Assembly: GCF_037325665.1 (NCBI RefSeq)
Contig: NC_090246.1
Span: 58,562,004 to 58,626,003, forward strand
DNA length: 64,000 bases
Direction: 5' to 3'
From: Littorina saxatilis
Taxonomy: Eukaryota > Mollusca > Gastropoda > Littorinimorpha > Littorinidae
Made by a program: the position numbers and the translations under genes. Shown piece by piece: positions 31,801-43,344 of the stretch. Under the pieces are notes generated by a model. It saw only the letters and a program-made list of their open reading frames with translations. It was not told the origin of the DNA and ran no database searches. Every line of letters begins with the position of its first letter. Position 1 is the first letter of the stretch.

Positions 31801-34800
31801 AGCTTCATGCTCTCATTTCGGCCGTGGCTGGCAGCCAGCAGGCTTCGGTGAGGGTCCTTACCTCGATTCTGGGCCAAATGGAATCTATGGCAACTGGTCC
31901 CCTTAGGGAGGGTGTACAAGAGGCCTTTCCAGGCTGCGCTCAGCTCTCTCTGGGAGCCGGCTTCGCAGGATTGGGACAAAATCGTCTCCACGCAGGGATG
32001 GTTCAGTCACGCGACGGCTCGGTGGCTGGACCTAGACTGGATCTCTCAGGGGGTCCCCATCTCTCTGCCCCCTCCGGACATAGACCTGTTTACGGATGCG
32101 TCTATGGCCGGGTGGGGGGCCCACATCGGGGGCCAGGCGGCCTCCGGTCTTTGGACTCAGGCCCAGCGTCTTTGGCATATCAATCGCCTGGAGTTGGAGG
32201 CTGTTTCCCTCGGTTTGCTTGCGTTTCTCCCTCTGGTGGGCGGCAGACATGTCCGGTTGCACACGGACAATACCACTGTCGCTGCCTACATCAACAAGCA
32301 GGGAGGAGCTCGGTCGTTTTCCCTGTCAGACAGGGCGTGCGAGGTTCTGGTGTGGTGCCACTCGCATCGGATCATGATCTCAGCAGAGTTCCTGCCGGGC
32401 AAGCTCAACGCTCTGGCGGATGCGCTCAGCAGGTCCTCTCAGGTGTTGCACACCGAATGGACGATCACTCACGGGGCGCTCCAACGCCTGTGGGCACAGG
32501 TGGAGAAGCCCATGATCGATCTATTTGCAACGAGATTTTCAAAGAGACTTCCCATCTTCGTGTCTCCCTTTCCGGACACGGAAGCTTGGGCAAGCAATGC
32601 GTTGGAGATCTCATGGAGCGGCCTTCAGGCCTACGCATATCCTCCCTTTCCTCTACTCAGCAGAGTGGTGAGGAAGGCCGAGCTGGATCGTCCGGAGCTC
32701 CTGCTGCTGGTAGCCCCCTGGTGGCCTTCCCAGCAGTGGTTTCCAGATCTGCTGTTGCTGGCAAAAGGGGTTCCGATCCCTCTAAATCTAGTGCGGGGAG
32801 AGCTCGTTCAGCCAAGAACAGGCATCCCGCACAGAGACCCGCAGGCCCTGCGCCTACACGTTTGGAGACTGTGAGGTCGGAACTGCGGAAATCTGGCGCT
32901 TCAGACTCTACGCTGGATTTGGTTTTTAAGGCGCATAGGTCCTCGACTGCGTCTGTGTATGCTTGCCATTGGGCCGCCTGGGCCAAGTGGTGTAGGGAGA
33001 CGGGGGTCAATGCTGTGGCCCCGCGCTCGTTACAGGTGGCAAATCATCTTTCTTTTTTGTCTGCTCAGGGCAGTTCGGCCTCTGCTTTGAGAGTCCGGCG
33101 TTCTGCTATATCTGCTACTCTGAGACAGATAGGCAGATTGATTAACGTTAACGGAGTGATTGCTAGTGTGATCAAAGGGGCCGCTCTCCAGGAAGCGCAG
33201 AGACGGACCTCTGTCCCGGCATGGGACTTATTTTTGGTTTTAGAATATTTGCGGTCTGCGGCGTTTGAGCCTTTGCAGGCTGCTAGCCTGACTGATTTAA
33301 CACGCAAGACGGTTTTTCTGCTTCTTCTGGCTACTGCTCGGCGAGGCAGTGAGATACATGCCTTGTCGGGTCTGTCGGAAGACATAGCGTTTGAGCGCGA
33401 TGGTTCAATGTCGCTTCATTTCCGGCCTGGCTTTCTCGCGAAAAATCAAAAGCCAGGTCAATCCCCGCCCGTGGTCCGAGTCCCCCCGCTTGGGACTATC
33501 CTAGCTTCGCACGATCCGGACTTAGCTAACTGTCCAGTTAGGGCCTTGAAGTCTTACTTGGCTCGCACTCAGTTGGTTAGGGCCAAAAGCCAAAAACTTT
33601 TGTTCATTTCATTGAACACGAAATATGACAGGGACATATCGAAATTGACCCTTACAAGATGGGTGGCAACCCTCATTAGACGAGCATATGAGTGGTGGCT
33701 CTCTCAGGAGAGGGGGGGGCGTTCAGTCCTTCCTCTGACATCAGCTCGAGTACATGAGGCCAGAGCCTGGGCGTCCTCTGTGGCCGTCTTACGTTCAGGG
33801 CGATTAAGCGATGTCTTGCAGACAGCTTACTGGAAGTCAGACGATGTCTTCATCAGCTTCTACCTTCGTGACATCTCTTGCACGCGACTGGATGGCTCCA
33901 GTGCTTTGCCGGCTTTGGTGGCTGCAGGGCAGGTGCTTGCAAGGACATAAGTAAGTTCCCTCCGCCTTTAGGAGGAATCTGCATTCATAAGAATTGGAGT
34001 AAGAATATGTGATTAAATCGAAAATTTTTAATTAAATTTTGATTTAATATAATATACTTACCCAATTCTTATAGTTAATACCCTCCCATCCGTCCCCGCT
34101 GGATTATGTCCTTGGGGGTTTGTTTGACTAATAGTCTCGAATGAACATGACGGATGCTAGCGCTCACGTGGTGCGCAGGGTGTTATGGGTAACCGAGCAA
34201 GGTCAGGCCATAGCAACGGCTATGGCGTCGCTTTTAGCTTGGTTACCACCCTACTAAGGGCAGGTAATTTGAGAGGTTTTTCGACATCTAGCATGTGGGA
34301 CTAAAGTCAATGCATTCATAAGAATTGGGTAAGTATATTATATTAAATCAAAATTTAATTAAAAATTTTCGATTTCCGGTTACCAGCCAAGCTATACCAA
34401 GCGATAGCAACAGCAGCTCAGGTAGCCGCAAGGTATTTTTTGAGGAAGGAGTGGTGTCAGCAACAAACTTGTCTGCACCACCACCTTCTGCTGTCAGAGA
34501 TTTTCGCTCAACACAGGGGGAAAACAAACTTTTAGTTTCATGATCTCCCTCAGTGGCGTATGAGGCTAAGTTTTCCGGCTACCACACAAGCTTCCCCATG
34601 CAGTAGCATTGGCGGCACAGGTAGCTTCAAGTGACTTTGAGGAAGGAGTGGTAGCGAGTTGTCTGCACCACCTTCTTCTGCTGTCAGAATTTCGCTCAAC
34701 TTAGGGAGAAAAACAAACCTAAGTTTCGTGAATCTCCCATAGTGGTGGCGAGAGGTCTAAGATTCTGGCTAAGAATTCCCGGTCGGGATATGTGCTTTTG

Positions 34801-37800
34801 GACACAGTGCCTCTGCTTACAGCGCACAGTCCGGCACCAGAGTTAGCGGGCCGGAAGTTCGGGTTGAACCCTATGCCACGCAATCTCTTGGACACTTTTC
34901 TCTACCACGAGCTCCACTTCCGGTGACACCGGAGTTTAGTGACGCTCAGGGAGGATAGCTATAGTAAGGACACAGCTGTCCCTTATATAGAGTCCTCCCT
35001 TGTGGCACTGGAAGAGACAGGGAGATTTAACCTTGAGTTAGCGTCTTTTTCGGAAACGCTGCTTCGTTCTTTCTCCCGTTCTATCGTTACGTCCCTGGAA
35101 CTGTTGAGTTTCGACAGGACGTAAAGACGCTGCTCGCTACTTTGGCCAAGTCTCAGCCGAGCAAATGCGTTTTTCTGCGCATTTTTTATGCACGCGCGGT
35201 GCACGCTCGCAGGTTAGCGCTTCTCTTGGGTTCCATCATCCAAGACAAAGCCGCGCTTGAGGCTATCAAGTTATCCCCTTTCACGGAGGGTGCATTGATG
35301 GTACAGCCGTCGCTCGACGCGCTCCACAAGTGAACCCGGGACGATCGGGATTTACCTATAGCCAAGATAGCGTAACACGGCTTTCCTAAGCCTCAGAGCA
35401 GGAGCTACGGATCGCCTAAACCTTCCGCCTCTTCTGTATAGGGGCAGTTCAGCTCACTACAACTCTTCTCCACGAGGACGGAGAAGATTCTTCATGGGGC
35501 GTGACGCAAGCTACACCCCCTATGTTGTGTCCCCGAACCACTAGCCCATGCAACCACCACGCCTTTGTGGCAGGCGGCCTGTCACGGGCACTTACACTTT
35601 GGTTGCTAATGCGATCAGTCGGTGAATAGTGGGTATAGTGCGTTCGGGATTCAGGCTACACTGGAAGGAGGGATAGGCTTCCCTAACCAGTGCGCCACAG
35701 CTGTCAAGTTTCCTGTCCTACGGAAGCAAGACAGCGATACAAGTACTTTTGTCTCCTCTGAATAGATTTCTGAAACAAATCAAATTCACAATGGAGACAC
35801 CCGCATTAGTCCGAGACACACTCAGACCAGAGACTGGGTGACGTCAATCCTTGGACTCTACGTCAGACAGTTTACGGCTAGCTTCAGGCGATAGCCTCTT
35901 TGTTTAAGGATAAACGGCTTCACAGTCGCATTTCAGCGACTATTGCCGGACAACTTGAAGCACTGTCTAACCTTCCAAGTTTTTCACTTAAGTATTACGA
36001 ACAGAACTAAGGTCACCATTTTGTGGCTACCCTTATGTTCGGCACTAAAGCTTTCCGCAGTTGGGGATCTTTTTCCCGGACACGTACAATTGAAATGCGG
36101 GTTTGGCATTTAATGTTAAAACACACACCTTCTGGTTCAGTGTTTTAACTCCAGCTTTACGCCTCTCAGGGCCTTTTCTACCGCGAGTTATCAAACTACA
36201 CTCTCTCGTAGTCTTCCCAGCGGTGGCCCTTGGTTTTGCATATTTGACTTTGCGCCAGGAGCTTCTCCTACTTCGCAAATAGTACTCTTTGCCTCTAGAT
36301 TGAGCCAACGAAGGCTCAATCACGGAGCTTCGGGTTCTGGGATACAGCTTCGGATGTATACTCAGTTCCCTCCGCATGGTTTCTAACGACTTTTTTTAGT
36401 CCGAGTCACTTCTGCACTTGGGCAGAAGTAATTTTGGGCTTACCTTTAACCCCGGGGATATCGAACTTCAGGTTACCAGTACTTGAAGTACCAGTTAATG
36501 GAACCTTGGCTATACAGGGACCTCTTTTACAGAGCCACTTATTTTCTTTCCAGTCTTCTTTCCTTGAGGATTTTGTTTTTCCCAAGGTTTCAGAAATAGC
36601 TACATGTAATGCCTCTAGCCATACAGCCATCGGCAATTAAAACTCGTAAGACGCTCACTCACTCCTCCCTTGGGACGGGATTTGTTGGGAGCATGGTCTG
36701 AGAGCGGATCGGTTTTTCCCGATACCCAGTCGGTCTTCCCCGATTGCGGGCTGGTTGGCACTATACTAACAGGCAATCAGGTTTTCAATACTCCTGATTT
36801 TTCGCCCCTGCTTTGCAACCAGGAAAAGTATACCGCTTCTTACAGTTGTGGCTTAGAATTAGTCTTCAGTGCACAACCTAAGGTTGCAACACAGTCTTTT
36901 CCGATCACCGAGGTTAACAACTATTGAGCCCGGTTTCTGCCGGGATGGGTACCGTTTGGAACACGGGCTCGGCAGGCAATCTCTTTAACATTCAAACTGC
37001 GGCCTTACGGCTTCAGCTATTGTACTGTCATTTACTCAAACACAACAGCAGCAGTACTTCGCTCCCTAGAGGGTTACACTGCCGTCACCGGAGTTTCCCC
37101 TTTCCTTCAAGCCACTGCTTAGGGACTGGGGTACATTGTTCTCACTGTTACCAGTCCCGTAGCCATTGAGGACAACCGTTGTTCTCTCTGGAGCTTGACT
37201 TACTCTCTGTTTTTCATTCCTTTCTCTGAAAGGATTAGTGACATTCTGTCACACTCTCGCAAACGGGGCCTTCCTCTCCACTATTAAGTCTTTTGAGACA
37301 AGGTGGAAAGGAAAAGGGGGGGGGGGGGGGGACATGTTCGTTCTCGGACAGTTCTCCTTTGGGCTCCTTCCAGTCTGTGCGAGGTAGAGCATGGACATAC
37401 TCGTAGGCCTCACCTGATTTAGACTTTGTTTCTCTCTAATCTTATCAGCGTGTCTTTCTTAGCTCGCAGTATAAGGTTACAGGTCTCCCTTTACAGAGAG
37501 ACCATGGGCTAGGTAACAAAAGGGCACAGCAGGACAGGTCCTAGTCTTTTGTTATTGGAGTTTCTATGCTCCACAGATTTTGAACCGCTTCAGTCCGCTC
37601 TTCTTCATTAATCTGACGTGTGAAACGCTTTCTACTTTGCTTCTAGCTATGTCACACAGAGGTAGCGAGGTTCACGCACTCACTCGGGAGACGTAGTATT
37701 CGATAGAAATGTTCTATCTTATTCATTTACGGCCAGACTTCTTAGCCATGAATCAGAAGTCAGGATAACCATCTCCGATGGTCTAAGTTATTCCTCTTTA

Positions 37801-40798
37801 TAGGATTCTCACTGTAGGCGATCCAGTCTTATGAATCTGACCGGTTAGATCACTATGCTCCTTACTGGCTCATACAAGGAGTTGAGATCACAACAAAAGC
37901 TACTCTCATCGTCTTTGTACACAAAGAGGGATAAGGACATAGCTATGTTGGTTCTACAATCACGAGGATTATCTTAAGTCCTTGACTCCTTCTCCTGGAG
38001 ATCTGATGATGTTTTTGATCAACTTTTACCTGCGCGACAATTCCATTGCGCGGCAGGACAGTACCAAGGCCCTGCCAGCTATGGTAGCGGCAGGCCAATT
38101 GTTGTCTAGTTCATAGGTGAGCATCCCACCACCTTAATTAGCAATCTGCTATATATGAATTGGGATAAGATATGTAATTTAATCGAAAATTTTTGGTTAA
38201 ATTTTCATTTGATTAATATACAGTCGAACCCACCTAAAACGAACACGCTAGTTACGAATTTTGACTTATAACGTATTAGTTTTAAGTTCCCAACTGAATA
38301 CCTCTTTCTTCATGCTTAAAAAAAATGCTTGAAACGAATTCTTTGTAACGAATTTATGCTTATAACGAGCACTTTTTGGATTCCCAAGCATGCATAATGT
38401 CTGTAATTTACTCACGCTTATGACGAAATCTTTAAACTCGTCCCGAGATGACATACCATATCATTTGCATAACGAACCCCTCTTTTAACAAACACGTTTT
38501 CATCGCCCCAGAGCCGCTTTGTCTCTAAAAGTCACAAGGCTACAAGGATCTGCATGTGAGGCAGATCAAAGGCAGGTCCATTGTGATGGCTGGGTGGCCT
38601 TTATAGACACTGACCTTCTTCCCAGGGGTCAATGACCCAGTTTTAGCTATGAGAGGTGGTTCCCCTTTCATATGAGAGAGGAAACACTTCCTGCACCCGG
38701 GTCAGTGACCGAGTTTAACCTCTGGGGAGTTTAACCTATGGGGCGGTCTCTTTGATGTCTTGAGAGGAAACTTGGCCAGGGTAGTACATGCACCAGAACT
38801 GGTGGACACCATGAAATCGGAGATTGATCAGAATGTACATGTACATGCTTTTACACGACTTTTTAAATTTTACTTCTAAAATTGTGACAGTAAAAAAATC
38901 AATCAATTCTCTTAATGCGAATTTCGGTTAAGACGAACTTATTTCCCGATCCCAAGTGATTCGTCTTAAGCGAGTTCGACTGTACTTACCCAATTCATAT
39001 ACAGTCCCTCCCGCCTACCCCGCTTTAGTTTCCCTAAAAATATATTGGGGTGCTTCGAGCGAATGAATTTACAAGATGGCGGCGGGAGCATGCGTGCTCA
39101 GTGCATGCTGGGAGGGTATCCCGGTCATGACGTCATTATGACGGTCAAGGCTGTTCTATTTTTAGGGTACTTCCCCCCTTTCCAGGGTGAGCGTAGTTTC
39201 AGCGTCCTAGTACTAAACTGAAGTAAATTGCTATATATGAATTGGGTAAGTATATTAATCAAATGAAAATTTAACCAAAAATGTTCGATTCAGTGTGGGT
39301 GTGATGGTATTAAGGACAAAGTTCAGCTGAAGCACGTGTTTTTCTGCATACAGTCTGTTCTTGTTTTTGTTTACAGCCATGTTTGATGAACTGATGTCAT
39401 CAGCTGTCACAGGAAAAAATGCAACATTGACAGAGAGCTCAAAGTCAGTCCTGGAAATGGTTGACATTCCAACTGACATTGGGGACAAGGTATGTGCTCA
39501 CATTTTGTAGTACATGTACATGCAGGGTTATTGCCATAGGTACTTTCTTTTTCAAATGTACTGAAATTGTCACAACAGTTTTGGCAATTTTTATAAGTTT
39601 AAGGCAAGCTAGACGTCACCTTTTCCCAACTGTTAAAAGGTTCAGCTTCTCTGCTGAAATAAAGGAAAAGTTCATTGATTTTGAATCAGTTAAGGCGTTC
39701 AGCGGACTGGAGACGCCAAAGGACATCCTTGCCAATAATCGTCACAACAGATACTTAATAATAAAGATGAGGTTTGCGTCCTGTTAGTGATATTCAAGCC
39801 ATTACCTGAAGTTTGTTTGTTTCTTCTGGCAGGTGTTGAGCCTTGATGGAGGAGGTATTCGAGGCCTCGTGCTGATTCAGATGCTGATGGAGATAGAGGC
39901 AGCCATAGGTCGACCCATCAGGGACTGCTTTGACTGGATCGGTGGGACCAGCACTGGCGGAATTCTAGCCCTTGGTATTGCTAAAGGTGAGCATCAGAAA
40001 CAAAAAGGAAAGGCAAAGAGTATTTAATAATAACCGGACATTTTTAAGTGCCTAACCTATGGCTCTGGGCTGTTTACAAAAGAACATATACAGAATAGAA
40101 CAATTAAATGTACAACCTACATAAAACAATTAACCATACGGACAAAAATCCCCACATGTACTGTTCACACAATATTCACATACGCTATACACAATATATA
40201 TATATATATATATCCCATGACCTCCCTTCTTTGTCTCTGTTACTTCAGTATGGGTATATATGTTGTATTTTTACAGCTCAATAAATACATCATGGACTCC
40301 AAAAAATATATGATAGTGCAGATTCCGATTTGGGCAAAGAACTACGTTCCTCCCGACCTTTGACCTCGCGCCGAACAATGTGACACATTTGTATGTTCCA
40401 AAATCGTATCGCACGGCTTAGAAAACCATATCAGTTGCACGCAAACATGAATCTCGGAACTGATCTGATGTATGGGATGCAATAAACAAACGTTTCTTTC
40501 ATTATGAAAGCAATGCAGGTCGAAAAAAACGAACATTCAGCTTACAAGATACACAGATGCTAGCGAACGATCGAACCTCTGTTTGCTATCCGTGTGTCGA
40601 CAAGCATCGCTACCATAGGAATAATCCCAAAAAGAATATGCAACACAACAGAAAGAAAATGTGTTCCCTCAATACTGTTTCGAACGTTTTCTCCGTGTCC
40701 CTGTCTACTGCAGACCGGTTTACAAGAACAACAAGAGGCGAAGCTATCAAGGCTCACGTAAGAAATCGACAAACAGTAACACAAACTCAATCACTCCG

Positions 40799-40853
<55 letters not shown>

Positions 40854-43311
40854 GCATAGGTGAAACTGTGCAAGAAAGCGAGACACTAGATCTAGATCTG
40901 TCTGTCTGCATGTAGCCTACGTACAAGGACACGACTGCCAACTAGTCTCGGCGCGCTCAAAATAATAATGACCGAGACTGTCAGTACTTCCTTCGCGTGA
41001 CGTCTAACCCTCTTACGTCATAATGTGACGTCAATGTAATGTGACGTCTTCAAATGTTAGAGTTTCTACCACAGACATACACACGCACAGACGCACGCAC
41101 GCACGCACGCACGCACGCACAGACAGACAAAGTTACGATCGCATAGGCTACACTTACGTGAGCCAAAAACCAAAACAAAACAATGTCTCCCTTGCACCCG
41201 GACAGCACACAGATAAAAACTAGAGTTTAAGCTGGCGCAACCTTAATCCAATCAGAAATATGCTTAAAGGTAGATTGTAATACACTCTTAATTGCTTTGC
41301 TGCTAAAGAGTTCTATCCGCAGTTTTATTAACCCGTGCATAACACTAGTTTGAACAGTCGAACACCACTGATCATAATGCGAATGGTTGCGAACCAAAAC
41401 AAAAAAAGGAGTACCCTCCCTTGCATCGTACCAGACGACTGGTTTATCTACCGAGACGCGTCCTTTGGCTTCGCTTCGTTATCACGTATTTGCGAGCAAG
41501 TCTACTCTTTTGCCTGGCTCTGCAGTAAGTCCACATTGGCGATGAAGGTATCTAAGAACTTAACATGTGTGTATTTTTCCGTAATCCAGTCATATTCTTT
41601 CAAAATGCAATCAAGCGGCGGTGACAGACTTGGGTCCTGTTTTCCCCACATCCATACCAGTTTAGGTTCATGCAAACACACTCGCAAAACAGTTTATCAC
41701 GTAGATACATTTCAAATAGGGAGCAAATGGTTAAATCTACATATGTGTTCCCTAAAATTTGCTTCTCTGTCAATAAGACTAATTGTATAATAATACGTTC
41801 GAAAAAACAACGTGGAATCGATTCTGAATCGAGTCGAGAAAGCCAAATGGGGGCCAAACCGGTTTCCCCGTTCCGCCGACCTGAAACGCAAAAGAATTGT
41901 GCGCTTCAACTAAATGGATTTCTATACGACTTCATTACTTTCTTGCAACTTATGAACCTTTACTTAAAGCTTTTAAACGGTCTGAAAGTAGTGTTACCGC
42001 GTACTTATAGATGCACTCATTCGTTTTATTTTTTTAGCGACGGTCACTTAGTTTAAGGTTGCAAAAAGGCCATGTCTCGCTGAAAACACTGTTTCACACT
42101 CCACAGATCGCAACAGTGCCGCTAGTAGTCTACACTTTGTGTTTGATGGTAGAATGGGATATACAGATTACAACACTCGTGGTTTTTTATATGGCTTGTA
42201 TTTCAGTCAAGACCCAGCGGGAATATCAATCGAGAGCCACTCGCCAAAGGCTCGTGTCTCCCGATGATATTCATCCGCTGGGTCTTGACTGAAATACAAG
42301 CCATATAAAAAACCACTCGTGTTGTAACCTATACATACACACATACCCAGCGAACACTTTCAACAATCATACCAACTTTTTGGGAGAGGAGTACGTGCAG
42401 AAATGGAATGGAAAAGACATTTTATCGTTATCTTTCTCATTGTTTGTTTGCTGTCGTAACAAAAGTTTTATGTAGCAGTTGAGCTTCGTGTTCATTGCCT
42501 GTCAAGGATGAATAAAGTATCAGAGAGAGAGAGAGAGTGGCAGGGAGGGTGAGAGAGGGAGAGGGGGAGAGAGAGAGAGGACGATTAAAGATAGAGAGAG
42601 GGAGAGAAGAGAGGAGAGAGAGAGAGGATGGAGAGAGAGGATAGAGAGAGAAAGTGTGCAAATGCCTGTTCATGGAGAGAATTATAGCTAAATTATAATT
42701 GATTGAAAATACTGTACATTTTTGAAGATTGTCCATGTTAAACGAAAGAATGATATTATTGCTATTTATAACCCAATCTGTTTATGTTTAAACTGTTCAG
42801 CATCGCTCACAGTATCATACTCATAGCGAGTCATATTGTAACTGAGGTTCAAAAAAAGAAGAAGAGAAGAAAAAAGAGAAAAAGGATGAATAAAGTATTG
42901 TTATTGGTGTGCATGTGGGAATATGAGTTCTGCTGTGATATGAAAAACATGTAAATCTTTGAGTCCTGGTACGGAAAGACTATCAACAAACATCCCAGGC
43001 ATATGTTGGTGCACATTTGTTTATGGCTGTATTAGTGCCTGTAGTGATGTTGGCACATCTTAGAAGAACACTGATTTATTAGAAAAAACCCCACAGTAAA
43101 CACCAAGTTCCAAAGACTTTCGGGCCACGCCCTTCTTCAGTGAAATGAATGTAAGCAAACAATGACGTAAAATTCTTGATTAAAAAAAGAAAAAATCGTC
43201 ATGTAAAACGTCACAGCCACACGTCATAAGTTTCGTTCTCTCTCTCTCTATTTATATCTCTCTATCCATCTCTCTCTATCCATCTCTCTCTATCCATCTA
43301 TCTCTATCCAT

Positions 43312-43344
<33 letters not shown>

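Larger units (their letters stand above)
25511..39290 (+). mobile_element. Old DIRS-type tyrosine-recombinase retrotransposon, broken
   Basis: Fossil DIRS element in iPLA2 intron 9. The left inverted terminal repeat (25511-25561 and 26728 to about 26877) matches the right one (about 39061-39290). A decayed reverse-transcriptase to recombinase region lies at about 35600-38117, and the internal complementary region starts at about 38150. A gag-like part from 27230 is cut at 28197 and resumes at 34373. Three later insertions sit in it: a hAT element, a younger DIRS element and a TA-flanked MITE. The right part is heavily broken, with many breaks; it is clearly older than its DIRS guest. Confidence 0.85.

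Noticed and set aside
41335-41790. 151-codon plus-strand frame in iPLA2 intron 11
   Set aside because: No recognisable domain, overlapped by frames on the other strand, and codon use looks random.
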